Assembly (NCBI RefSeq): GCF_002904295.1
Contig: NZ_PPHG01000060.1
Coordinates: 1-64,000, forward strand
DNA from: Amycolatopsis sp. CA-128772
GTDB taxonomy: Bacteria > Actinomycetota > Actinomycetes > Mycobacteriales > Pseudonocardiaceae
Length of the DNA: 64,000 nt
Direction: 5' to 3'
Under the pieces are notes generated by a model. That model was not told the DNA's origin. It was given only the letters and a program-made list of their open reading frames with translations, and ran no database searches. Position numbers and translations under genes: made by a program. This document shows positions 24,259 through 32,362 of the stretch, piece by piece; positions within the stretch are counted from its first letter, which is position 1; each line of letters begins with the position of its first letter.

Positions 24259-25680
24259 ATGCCCGAGAAGATCGACTACGACGTCAAGATCCCCAACAAC
24301 GTCAACCTCTCCGAGGACCGCAGGCTGCAGCGCGCGCTGGAAGGCTGGCAGCCGAAGTTCCTGCACTGGTGGGGCGAAATGGGCCCGACGCTGGAAACCC
24401 AGGGCGTCTACCTGCGCACCGCCGTCAGCGTCGGCCGCGAAGGCTGGGCGCACTTCGACCACGTCAACGTGCCCGACTACCGCTGGGGCATCTTCCTCGC
24501 CGAGCGCGACCCGGACCGCCGGATCGCCTTCGGCGAGCACCAGGGCGAGCCGGTGTGGCAGCAGGTGCCCGGCGAATACCGGGCCGACCTGCAGCGGCTG
24601 ATCGTCATCCAGGGCGACACCGAGCCGGCGTCGGTCGAGCAGCAGAAACTCCTCGGCCTGACCGCGCCGAGCCTGTACGACCTGCGGAACCTGTTCCAGG
24701 TCAACGTCGAAGAAGGCCGCCACCTGTGGGCGATGGTGTACCTGCTGCACGCCTACTTCGGCCGCGAAGGCCGGGACGAGGCCGAAGGGCTGCTGCTGCG
24801 CAACTCCGGCAGCCCGGACGCGCCCCGGATCCTCGGCGCGTTCAACGAGGAAACCGCCGACTGGCTGGCGTTCTACATGTTCACCTACTTCACCGACCGC
24901 GACGGGAAGTACCAGCTCGGCACGCTCAAGGAGTCCTCCTTCGACCCGCTCTCGCGCACCTGCGAGTTCATGCTGAAGGAGGAAGCGCACCACATGATGG
25001 TCGGCACCACCGGCGTCGACCGCGTGGTGATCCGCAGCGCCGAGCTGATCCGCGAGCACGACACCCTGGACATCGGCCCGCACGGCGGCATCCCGTTGGA
25101 AGTCGTCCAGCGGTACATCAACTTCCACTACACCGTTTCGCTCGACCTCTTCGGCAGCGAGACCTCGACCAACGCGGCCAACTACTACACCGCCGGGCTC
25201 AAGGGCCGTTGGCAGGAAACCCGGCGCAGGGACGACCACAAGCTCACCGGGGACGCCCGCACGCTGGAGCGGCCGAACGGCGACGGCACCTGGACGACCG
25301 AGGAGCAGCAGGCGATCCTGTTGCTCAACCTGGACCTGCGCAGCGAGTACGTGGCCGACTGCCAGACCGGCGTGAAGCGCTGGAACAAGATCCTCGCCGA
25401 CGCCGGCGTCGACTTCGCGTTCCGCCTGCCGCACCCTGGCTTCAACCGCGAAGTCGGCATAAACTCCGGCCACCACGTCACTCCCGACGGCACCATCGTC
25501 GACGAGGCGACCTGGGAGGCCGGCCAACGGAAGTGGCTGCCCACGACCGAGGACCTCACGTTCGTCCGCTCGCTGATGCACCCGGTGTACGAGCGGGGGA
25601 AGATCGCGAGCTGGGTGGCGCCGCCGCGCCACGGCATCAACGGCAAGCCCATCGACTACGAGTACGTGCACCTCACGTAG
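24259..25680 (+). CDS. boxB: Benzoyl-CoA 2,3-epoxidase, oxygenase subunit BoxB
   Basis: A 473-residue di-iron monooxygenase that forms 2,3-epoxybenzoyl-CoA using O2. Carboxylate/histidine iron ligands sit in VNVEEGRHLWAMVYLLHAYF, in FNEETADWLAFYMF and in MLKEEAHHMMVG, all conserved in BoxB. Electrons are normally supplied by the reductase BoxA, which is not encoded here, so a reductase from another locus must serve. Ends 8 bases before the ligase GTG, with TAGGAGGA supplying its SD. Confidence 0.94.
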   Translation: MPEKIDYDVKIPNNVNLSEDRRLQRALEGWQPKFLHWWGEMGPTLETQGVYLRTAVSVGREGWAHFDHVNVPDYRWGIFLAERDPDRRIAFGEHQGEPVWQQVPGEYRADLQRLIVIQGDTEPASVEQQKLLGLTAPSLYDLRNLFQVNVEEGRHLWAMVYLLHAYFGREGRDEAEGLLLRNSGSPDAPRILGAFNEETADWLAFYMFTYFTDRDGKYQLGTLKESSFDPLSRTCEFMLKEEAHHMMVGTTGVDRVVIRSAELIREHDTLDIGPHGGIPLEVVQRYINFHYTVSLDLFGSETSTNAANYYTAGLKGRWQETRRRDDHKLTGDARTLERPNGDGTWTTEEQQAILLLNLDLRSEYVADCQTGVKRWNKILADAGVDFAFRLPHPGFNREVGINSGHHVTPDGTIVDEATWEAGQRKWLPTTEDLTFVRSLMHPVYERGKIASWVAPPRHGINGKPIDYEYVHLT

Positions 25681-25688
25681 GAGGACTG

Positions 25689-27242
25689 GTGGCGACAGGG
25701 TTCAACGCCGCGGAGTACCTGCTGCAGGCCGGGCACCCGGACGCGACCGCGGTCGTGTCGCCCCGCCGGTCCCTCACCTACGCCGAGCTCGCGGCGGAGT
25801 CCCGGCGCGTCGCCGGCGGGCTCGCCGCGCTCGGGGTGCGACCCGAAGAACGCGTCATGTTCTGCATGGTCGACGACGTCGAGCTGCTCACCGGCATCCT
25901 CGGCGCGATGCTGGCCGGCGCGGTCGCCGTCCCGGTCTCGACCATGGTCACCGGCCTGGAGCTGGGCAACGTGCTGGCCGACTCGCGGGCGCGGGTGCTG
26001 TGCGTGTCCGGGGAGTTCGCCGAGCAGGCGGTGACCGCGCTCGGCCTCGCCCCCGAGGTCACCGACGTCCTGCTCGACCGGTCCGACGCGACGGGCGTCC
26101 CGGACGGCGTCCGGACGCACCGGTGGTCCGAACTGGACGGGGCGTTCCGCGGCGGCCGGACGTGGGCGGACTCGCCCGCGCTGTGGCTGTACACCTCGGG
26201 CACGACCGGGCAGCCGAAGGGCGCGATGCACCGGCACGCGAGCATCCGAGCGGTCTGCGAGACCTACGCGCGCGGCGTGCTGGCGACGTCGGCGGCGGAC
26301 CGGTTCCTGTCGGTGCCCAAGCTGTTCTTCGCCTACGGGCTGGGGAATTCGTGCTTCTTCCCGCTCGGCGCGGGCGGCACGACGCTGCTCGAGCCTTCGC
26401 GTCCGACGCCCGCGTTGTTCGCGAGACGCGCACGCGAGGAGCAGCCGTCGTTGTTCTTCGCGGTCCCGACGTTCTACGCGGCGCTGCTCGCCAGCGACGT
26501 CCCCGACGACTCGTTCGCTTCGGTGCGGTACGCGGTTTCGGCCGGCGAGCCGCTGCCCGCGTCGCTGTTCGAACGCTTTCGCGCGCGCTTCGGGCTGGAG
26601 ATCCTCGACGGCATCGGGTCGACCGAGGCGCTGCACATCTTCCTGTCGAACCAGCCCGGCGCGGTGCGGCCGGGCACCACCGGCGTCGCCGTGCCCGGGT
26701 ACTCGCTGCAGATCCGCGACGAAGCGGGCGCGGTGGTCGAGGCCGCCGGGCAGCCGGGTGAGCTGTTCGTGGCCGGGCCGTCGACGGCGACCGGGTACTG
26801 GGCCCGCTACGACGCGACGAAGCTCGTGTTCCAGGGCGAATGGCTGCGGACGGGCGACAGCTACGTGCGCAACGAGGACGGCACCTACAGCTGCCTGGGC
26901 CGGTTCGGCGACATGCTGAAGGCGGGCGGGATCTGGGTTTCACCGTCCGAAGTGGAGGAACGGCTGCGGCAGCACCCGGCGGTGGCCGAGGTGGCGGTCG
27001 TCGCCGCACCGGACGCCGACGGGCTCGACAAGCCGGTGGCGTGCGTGGTGCCCGCACCCGGGTTCGCCGTCGACCCGGACGAGCTGATCGAGTTCTGCCG
27101 CGAGGGCCTGGCGGCGTTCAAGCGCCCGCGCGGCGTGGTCGAGCTGGCCGAACTGCCGAAGACGGCGACCGGCAAGATCCGCCGCAACGTCATCCGCGAC
27201 CAGGTCCGCGACGTGCTGCGGGCGGTGGCACCGCACCCATGA
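25689..27242 (+). CDS. Benzoate-CoA ligase family protein
   Basis: A 517-residue acyl-adenylate-forming enzyme. The P-loop-like motif YTSGTTGQPKGAMH, the A5 region GIGSTEALHIFLSN, the hinge TGDSYVRNEDGTYSCLGRFG and the catalytic Lys in KTATGKIRRNVIR are all present. GSTE-LHIF and the close fit to BadA/BclA-type ligases point to benzoate or a related aromatic acid as substrate. Position after boxCB strongly supports a role in feeding benzoyl-CoA to that pathway. Confidence 0.9.
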   Translation: MATGFNAAEYLLQAGHPDATAVVSPRRSLTYAELAAESRRVAGGLAALGVRPEERVMFCMVDDVELLTGILGAMLAGAVAVPVSTMVTGLELGNVLADSRARVLCVSGEFAEQAVTALGLAPEVTDVLLDRSDATGVPDGVRTHRWSELDGAFRGGRTWADSPALWLYTSGTTGQPKGAMHRHASIRAVCETYARGVLATSAADRFLSVPKLFFAYGLGNSCFFPLGAGGTTLLEPSRPTPALFARRAREEQPSLFFAVPTFYAALLASDVPDDSFASVRYAVSAGEPLPASLFERFRARFGLEILDGIGSTEALHIFLSNQPGAVRPGTTGVAVPGYSLQIRDEAGAVVEAAGQPGELFVAGPSTATGYWARYDATKLVFQGEWLRTGDSYVRNEDGTYSCLGRFGDMLKAGGIWVSPSEVEERLRQHPAVAEVAVVAAPDADGLDKPVACVVPAPGFAVDPDELIEFCREGLAAFKRPRGVVELAELPKTATGKIRRNVIRDQVRDVLRAVAPHP

Positions 27243-28093
27243 TCGACGGGCACTTCGTGGTCGACGCGCACGTACACGCGCCGCGGCTGCCGACGCTGAA
27301 ACCCGCGTGGCTGCAGTGGGCCCACGACTTCGCGGGCACGTACCCGTGGCGGTCGGTGTACGCGGACGACGGGTCCGTGGTCCCGGCGGCGATGGACGAG
27401 CTCATGGCGGCCGAAGGCGTCGACCGGGTCCTGCTGTTCTGCGAGTACAGCCCGCGCGCGACCGGGATTCAGCCGATCGAGGACAACGTGGCGCTGGTCT
27501 CCCACAACCCGGAGCGGTTCCGGCTGGTGGCGAACGTCAATCCGTACCTGCACCACCCGGCGGCGGCGGAAGCCGAGCGGCAGCTGGACCTGGGCGCGGT
27601 GGCGCTGAAGCTCCACCCGGTGCACGGCGCGTTCTCCCCGGCGGACAAGGAGCTGTACCCGGTCTACCAGCTGTGCCTCGAACGCGGGGTGCCGGTGATC
27701 CTCCACTCGGGAACGTCGAGCTTTCCCGGCTCCCGCACGAGTTTCGGCAATCCTGAGCTGCTGTCGGACGTGGTCGAGGACTTCCCGGCGTTGCAGTTCG
27801 TCTTCGCCCACGGCGGCCGCGGGTGGTGGTACGACGTGGCGGCGTTCCTCGCGCTGGCCCGGGACAACGTCTGGCTCGACCTGGCGGGCCTGCCGCCGAA
27901 GAAGCTTCCGGAGTACTACCAGCGGTTCGACCTGGCTCGGCTGGCGGGGAAGTTCGTGTTCGGCACCGACTGGCCCGGCGTGCCGTCGGTGGCCGCGAAC
28001 GTCCGGGCGCTGGCCGGGCTGGGGCTGCCGGACGACGTGCTGAGCGGGGTGCTGGCGGGGAACGCGGTCAAGCTGATGCCGTCGCTGGCGTAG
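27239..28093 (+). CDS. Amidohydrolase-2 family metal-dependent hydrolase/decarboxylase
   Basis: A 284-residue TIM-barrel hydrolase. VVDAHVH near the N-terminus, HSG at midway, FAHGG and VFGTDWPG give the metal-ligand set of the amidohydrolase-2/ACMSD group, which includes aromatic acid decarboxylases. It overlaps the ligase stop (ATGA), so it belongs to the box operon. It could produce benzoate from a hydroxylated or carboxylated precursor, or hydrolyse a pathway lactone; neither is proved. Followed by a strong hairpin terminator. Confidence 0.82.
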   Translation: MIDGHFVVDAHVHAPRLPTLKPAWLQWAHDFAGTYPWRSVYADDGSVVPAAMDELMAAEGVDRVLLFCEYSPRATGIQPIEDNVALVSHNPERFRLVANVNPYLHHPAAAEAERQLDLGAVALKLHPVHGAFSPADKELYPVYQLCLERGVPVILHSGTSSFPGSRTSFGNPELLSDVVEDFPALQFVFAHGGRGWWYDVAAFLALARDNVWLDLAGLPPKKLPEYYQRFDLARLAGKFVFGTDWPGVPSVAANVRALAGLGLPDDVLSGVLAGNAVKLMPSLA

Positions 28094-28103
28094 TGGTGCG
28101 CAC

Positions 28104-28136
28104 GCGGGGGTGCCGGTGAGACTCCGGCACCCCCGC
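28104..28136. terminator. Hairpin terminator between convergent genes
   Basis: GCGGGGGTGCCGG (28104-28116) is the exact complement of CCGGCACCCCCGC (28124-28136) with a 7-base loop. It lies between the amidohydrolase stop and the stop of the convergent VOC gene and can serve both strands. No T-tract, as usual for this GC content. Confidence 0.8.
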
Positions 28137-28147
28137 GCCCCCAGAGG

Positions 28148-28537
28148 TCAGGTCAGCACCTCGTGCAGGCAGAGGACGTTGCCTTCGGAGTCGTTGAACC
28201 AGGCCGCCCGCTCGTTGCCCAGCTCGGCGATGTGGGCGACCGTCTTCAGCCCTTCCGTCTCGAAGTCCTGGAAGTGCACGCCGCGGCTTTCCAGGGCGTC
28301 GACTTCGGCGGGCAGGTCGCTGACCTCGAAGCTCAGCGCCGTGCTCTCGCTCTGGGCGCCGGCCGGCATCGGGCGGAGGCCGATCGCGCCGCCGGCCGCG
28401 GCGAAGTAGAGCGTTCCGTCCTCGCCCTTCCCCACCTGCTTCAGGCCGAGGGAGTCCGCGTAGAAGTGACCGGCTCGTTCACTGTCGGTCACCGGAAGCA
28501 TCGTCGTGATCGTCGATTCGGTCAGCATGGTTCTCAT
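28148..28537 (-). CDS. VOC family protein
   Basis: A 129-residue one-module glyoxalase-fold protein (ITTMLPVTDSERAGHFYADS, YFAAAGGAIGLRPM, TALSFEVSDLPAEVDAL, AWFNDSEGNVLCLHEVL). The acidic/His metal ligands are incomplete, so a binding or resistance role may be more likely than catalysis. Start ATG at 28537 or 28528. It follows the MarR gene in the same direction (38-base gap) and may be co-expressed from the 29071 promoter region. Confidence 0.75.
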   Translation of the reverse strand: MRTMLTESTITTMLPVTDSERAGHFYADSLGLKQVGKGEDGTLYFAAAGGAIGLRPMPAGAQSESTALSFEVSDLPAEVDALESRGVHFQDFETEGLKTVAHIAELGNERAAWFNDSEGNVLCLHEVLT

Positions 28538-28575
28538 GGTGCGCCGTCGCGGGCACCGCGGTGACCTCGACTTTT

Positions 28576-29043
28576 TCAACGCCCGTCGTTGAACGCCCGG
28601 AGTGTCCGCATGGCTTCGGCGAGTGCCGCCGCGTCGTCACCCAGCGGGGTCAGCACGATGCGGCGCAGGATGTCCGCGGCGGCCGCGCGGGCCTGGTTCG
28701 CCACCTCGAGGCCGTGCTCGGTCAGCGACGCGAACGTGACGCGGCGGTCGTCGGGACTCGGGATCCGGCAGATCAGGTCGGCCGCCACCAGCCGGTCCGC
28801 CACCTTCGTGAAGCCGCCGCTGGACAGCGCCGCCTCGGTGGCCAGCCGGGTCATCGGCATCCGGTGTTCGGGCGAGCGGACCAGCCGCAGCAGGATGTCG
28901 AACGACGCGGGCGCGAGCCCGAACCGGCCGGCGATCTCGCCCATCAGCTTGTCCTGGGTGGCCAGGTAGCCCTCGATGACCAGGCCCCACCAGGTGACGA
29001 TCTCGTCGTCGTCGGTGTTCGGATCAGGCGTCACGTGCGCCAC
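28576..29043 (-). CDS. MarR family regulator, MhqR-like
   Basis: A 155-residue winged-helix repressor with recognition helix LSSGGFTKVADRLVAADLI and wing SPDDRRVTFASLTEHG. It is divergent from a ring-cleaving dioxygenase/hydrolase pair that parallels Bacillus mhqO and mhqD, whose repressor MhqR responds to hydroquinones and catechols. GTG at 29043. The operator TCTTGCTAGCGAGA lies between the two start codons and a near copy is found at the VOC gene at 11.1 kb. Regulation of both is inferred. Confidence 0.85.
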   Translation of the reverse strand: MAHVTPDPNTDDDEIVTWWGLVIEGYLATQDKLMGEIAGRFGLAPASFDILLRLVRSPEHRMPMTRLATEAALSSGGFTKVADRLVAADLICRIPSPDDRRVTFASLTEHGLEVANQARAAAADILRRIVLTPLGDDAAALAEAMRTLRAFNDGR

Positions 29044-29070
29044 CTTACCGCAAAGCTTCGCCGGAATATA

Positions 29071-29101
29071 TCTTGCTAGCGAGAGGTTATCGGGTTACCT
29101 T
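29071..29101 (+). promoter_or_regulatory. MhqO-like operon promoter with MarR operator
   Basis: TTGCTA (29073-29078) and TACCTT (29096-29101) are 17 bp apart. The 14-base operator TCTTGCTAGCGAGA (29071-29084) covers the -35 box. It shares TCTYGC-NN-GCRAGA and the flank GAGGTT with the site at 11131-11144, where the same overlap with a -35 box is seen. Confidence 0.62.
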
Positions 29102-29117
29102 GGACGAGGAGGCACCC

Positions 29118-30083
29118 ATGTCGATCCGGACGACCGGCCTGCACCACGTCACCGCCATCGGCGGCGACCCGCAGCGCAACGCCGACTTCTACCTGCGCAC
29201 CCTGGGCCTGCGGCTGGTGAAGACCACCGTGAACTTCGACGACCCGGGCACCTACCACCTCTACTACGGCGACAGCTCCGGCAAACCCGGTTCGCTGATG
29301 ACGTTCTTCCCGTGGCCCGAGGCGCCCAGCGGCCGCCACGGCACCGGCCAGGCGACGACCACGTCGTTCTCCATCCCCGAAGCTTCGCTCGGCTGGTGGC
29401 AGCGGCACCTCGCCGCCGCCGGCGTCGACACCGGCGAAGTCCGCAACGCCGACGACGAAGCCACTCTCACGTTCCGTGACCCCGATGGCCTGCAGCTCGC
29501 GCTCGTCGCCCACCCGCAGGGCGACCCGCGGGACCCGTGGGACACCGAGCTCGTCCCGGCCGAGCACGCCATCCGCGGGCTGCACTCGGTGACACTCTCG
29601 GTGACCGAGGAAGACGCCACCGCCGGCATGCTCACCGGCGACCTCGGCCTCGGCTTCGCCCACCAGGACGGCAACCGGTTGCGGTTCGCCGCCGGTGAAG
29701 GCGGCCCGGGCGCGCTCGTCGACGTCCTCGTGACGCCGGACGCGCCGCGCGGGCTGGTCGCCGCGGGCAGCGTGCACCACGTCGCCTGGCGCGCGCCCGA
29801 CGAGGAAACCCAGAAATCGTGGCGCGAAGAGCTCGTCGGCAAGGGCGTGCGAGTGACGTCCATTTTGGACCGCCAGTACTTCCGGTCGATCTACTTCCGC
29901 GAACCGGGCGGCACGCTCCTGGAGGTGGCGACCGACGAGCCCGGCTTCGCCATCGACGAGCCGTTGCTGGAGCTGGGCCGCGCCCTGAAGCTGCCGCCGT
30001 GGCTGGAGCCGCGCCGCGACGAAATCGAGCACATGCTGCCGAAGCTCAACCTGCCCACCGAGAACAACCCGGAGCTGTCATGA
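29118..30083 (+). CDS. Ring-cleaving dioxygenase, MhqO-like (two VOC modules)
   Basis: A 321-residue extradiol-type VOC dioxygenase with two modules: TTGLHHVTAIGGDPQRNADF and AIRGLHSVTLSV open them, and RSIYFREPGGTLLEVATDEP near the end supplies the Glu ligand; metal ligands are His in LHHVTAI and GSVHHVAWRA. These match the LinE/MhqO group that opens hydroquinone-type rings. GAGGAGGCACCC precedes the ATG. ATGA overlap with the next gene. Confidence 0.9.
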   Translation: MSIRTTGLHHVTAIGGDPQRNADFYLRTLGLRLVKTTVNFDDPGTYHLYYGDSSGKPGSLMTFFPWPEAPSGRHGTGQATTTSFSIPEASLGWWQRHLAAAGVDTGEVRNADDEATLTFRDPDGLQLALVAHPQGDPRDPWDTELVPAEHAIRGLHSVTLSVTEEDATAGMLTGDLGLGFAHQDGNRLRFAAGEGGPGALVDVLVTPDAPRGLVAAGSVHHVAWRAPDEETQKSWREELVGKGVRVTSILDRQYFRSIYFREPGGTLLEVATDEPGFAIDEPLLELGRALKLPPWLEPRRDEIEHMLPKLNLPTENNPELS

Positions 30084-30682
30084 CGCTGGCGCACGAGTAC
30101 GCCGAGGGGGCGCCGGACGCGCCGGTGCTGCTCCTGCTGCACGGCACCGGCGGCCGCCCGGACGACCTGCTCGGCCTGGCCCGCGAGCTCAGCCCGGACT
30201 CCGCCGTGCTCGCGCCGGCCGGCCCGGTGTCGGAGCAGGGCGCCGCGCGCTGGTTCCGCCGGCTGGCCGAGGGCGTGTTCGACCACGAGGACGTCGTGCG
30301 GCGCGCGCACGAGCTCGCCGACTTCGTCCGGGACGCCCGCGAGGAGTACGGCTTCGGCGACCGGCGGCTGGTCGCCGTCGGCTTCTCGAACGGCGCCAAC
30401 ATCGCGGCCGCGGTGGCCCTGCTGCGGCCCGAGGTGGTCCGGGAAGCGGCGCTGTTTGCCGCGATGTCGCCGGTCCCGGCGCCGCCCGGGCACGACCTGT
30501 CCGCGTCGCGGATCTTCCTGGCCAACGGCGAACGCGACCCGATGGCGCCGCTCGCCTCCACCGAGGAGCTGATCCGGCTGCTGCGCGAACGCGGGGCCGA
30601 CGTCGTCACGCAGCGCCACCCCGGCGGCCACCAGATCACTGTGGACGGTGTCCGCGCGGCCGCGAAGTGGATGACGGCCTGA
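30080..30682 (+). CDS. Alpha/beta hydrolase, MhqD-like carboxylesterase
   Basis: A 200-residue phospholipase/carboxylesterase-type hydrolase. LLLLHGTGG is the oxyanion loop, GFSNGANIA the nucleophile elbow (Ser, with Asn replacing the usual Gln/Met), NGERDPMAP contributes the Asp and GGHQI the His. These fit MhqD/YodD-type enzymes found with MhqO. It probably hydrolyses ester or thiol adducts produced on quinone exposure, inferred from context. Overlaps the dioxygenase by 4 bases. Confidence 0.88.
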   Translation: MTLAHEYAEGAPDAPVLLLLHGTGGRPDDLLGLARELSPDSAVLAPAGPVSEQGAARWFRRLAEGVFDHEDVVRRAHELADFVRDAREEYGFGDRRLVAVGFSNGANIAAAVALLRPEVVREAALFAAMSPVPAPPGHDLSASRIFLANGERDPMAPLASTEELIRLLRERGADVVTQRHPGGHQITVDGVRAAAKWMTA

Positions 30683-30724
30683 CGTTTGTACGGACCGTAT
30701 ACCGGACCACCCTACGATCGGGCG

Positions 30725-31864
30725 ATGACTAACGAGGCACTACAGCGTGCTACCAAACTGCTGGACGCGGTCATCCTCGCCGACGGGCACAACGACCTGC
30801 CGTGGGAGCTGCGGCAGCACGGCGGCCCGAACCCGGTCGAAGCGGCCGCGTCGCTCGACCTGACCGTCCGGCAGCCCGCCCTGCACACCGACTTCCCGAA
30901 GCTCGCCGACGGGAAGCTCGGCATGCAGTTCTGGTCGGTGTACGTGCCCTGTGAGTTCGAGGGCCACAGTGCCGTGACCGCCGTCCTCGAGCAGATCGAA
31001 GTCGTCCACCAGCTGGTCGAGCGCTACCCCGGCCGGCTGCGCCTGGTCACCACCGCCGACGAGGCCGAGGCCGCCTTCGCCGACGGCCGGATCGCGTCGC
31101 TGCTCGGCGCCGAGGGCGGCCACAGCATCGCCGAGTCGCTCGGGGTGCTCCGGATCCTGCGCCGGCTCGGCGTCCGGTACATGACGCTGACGCACAACTT
31201 CAACACGACCTGGGCCGACTCCGGCACTGACGAGCCGGTCCACGGCGGGCTCACCGAGTTCGGCCGCGACGTCGTCCGCGAGATGAACAAGATCGGGATG
31301 ATGGTCGACCTCTCGCACGTCGCGCCGTCGACCATGCGGGCGGCGATCGAGGTCAGCTCGGTGCCGGTGATCTTCAGCCACTCCTCGTGCACCGCCGTGA
31401 ACGACCACCCCCGCAACGTCCCCGACGACGTCCTCGCCCAGCTGCCCGGCAACGGCGGCGTCGCGATGATCACCTTCGTGCCCGCGTTCGTCTCGCCGAA
31501 GGTGGCCGCCTGGAACGAGCGGCTCGAGGCCGCGATGGCCGAGGCCGGGCAGGAGTACCGGAACCTGACCCAGCGCGGGGCGTTCGTCAAGGAGTGGGAC
31601 GGCCCGCCCAAGCCGCTCGCCACCGTCGAGGACGTCGTCGCGCACGTCGAACACGCCCGCGAGGTGGCCGGGATCGACCACATCGGCCTCGGCGGCGACT
31701 ACGACGGCGTCGCTTCCCTGCCGGAGGGGCTGGAGGACACGTCCAAGTACCCCGTGTTGTTCGCCGCCCTGCTCGAGCGCGGGTGGAGTGAGGACGACTG
31801 CGCGAAACTGGCCGGCAAGAACACCCTCCGCGTTCTCCGTGAGGTCGACGGCTTCGCCCGTTAG
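30725..31864 (+). CDS. Membrane dipeptidase-like peptidase (M19 family)
   Basis: A 379-residue zinc dipeptidase of the renal dipeptidase family. The first metal pair His22/Asp24 is in ADGHNDLPWEL; the bridging Glu is in GAEGGHSI; the second metal histidines lie in VDLSHVAP and IFSHSSC. There is no signal peptide, so the protein is cytosolic despite the family name. It may cleave dipeptides with D-residues at the C-terminus or an N-acyl substrate. TACGGACCGTA, a perfect odd palindrome at 30689-30699, is a possible control site. Confidence 0.9.
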   Translation: MTNEALQRATKLLDAVILADGHNDLPWELRQHGGPNPVEAAASLDLTVRQPALHTDFPKLADGKLGMQFWSVYVPCEFEGHSAVTAVLEQIEVVHQLVERYPGRLRLVTTADEAEAAFADGRIASLLGAEGGHSIAESLGVLRILRRLGVRYMTLTHNFNTTWADSGTDEPVHGGLTEFGRDVVREMNKIGMMVDLSHVAPSTMRAAIEVSSVPVIFSHSSCTAVNDHPRNVPDDVLAQLPGNGGVAMITFVPAFVSPKVAAWNERLEAAMAEAGQEYRNLTQRGAFVKEWDGPPKPLATVEDVVAHVEHAREVAGIDHIGLGGDYDGVASLPEGLEDTSKYPVLFAALLERGWSEDDCAKLAGKNTLRVLREVDGFAR

Positions 31865-31910
31865 GGGGTTTGAGCCAGCGCTCCCCGCCCGCCGGACGGA
31901 CACTGGTCAC

Positions 31911-32333
31911 ATGACGCACGCGCGCGGGGGCGCGGCCGACCGCCCCACCGGTCCCGTACACCACGACCTGCCCGGCACCGAGGTGCCGGAAGGCGCCCTG
32001 GAACCCGCCGAGCTGCGCGCCGGCGACGTCCGGCCGGGCGCGGAGGAGGTGACGCCGGTGCGGCCGGCGCCCGCCAAACCGGCGGGCAAGACCCGGCCGA
32101 CCCGGATCAGCGGCACCTGGGTCGCGGTGATCGCCGGCCTGCTCGTGCTGGTCGTGCTGCTGATCTTCATCCTGCAGAACCTGGACTCGGTGACCGTGCA
32201 CTTCTTCGGCGCCGAAGGCCGCCTGCCGCTGGCCATCGCCATGCTGTTCTCGGCCATCGGCGGGGCGGTGCTGGTCGCCCTGATCGGCGGCGCCCGGATC
32301 CTGCAGCTGCGGAAGCAGGCGCGCCGCCGCTAG
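31911..32333 (+). CDS. LapA-like (DUF1049) membrane protein
   Basis: A 140-residue protein with a disordered N-terminal 65 residues rich in Pro, Glu and Gly, then two TM helices (about 70-90 and 105-127) around QNLDSVTVHFFGAEGRLPLA, the LapA/DUF1049 signature, and a basic C-terminal end. Its role in Gram-positive bacteria is not known; orthologues in Gram-negatives assist lipopolysaccharide export. The stop codon lies within the downstream palindrome. Confidence 0.8.
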   Translation: MTHARGGAADRPTGPVHHDLPGTEVPEGALEPAELRAGDVRPGAEEVTPVRPAPAKPAGKTRPTRISGTWVAVIAGLLVLVVLLIFILQNLDSVTVHFFGAEGRLPLAIAMLFSAIGGAVLVALIGGARILQLRKQARRR

Positions 32334-32362
32334 AGCGTCACTTTCACGTGAAAGTGACGCTC
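32333..32362. terminator. 30-bp perfect palindrome, bidirectional terminator
   Basis: A perfect 30-base palindrome centred on ACGT inside CTTTCACGTGAAAG. Its ends include the last base of the lapA-like stop and bases of the stop codon of the convergent gene, so it is placed to end both transcripts with hardly any spacer. Confidence 0.85.

Noticed and set aside
32333..32362. Regulatory operator
   Set aside because: The palindrome lies between two convergent stop codons, so a bidirectional terminator is the simpler reading.
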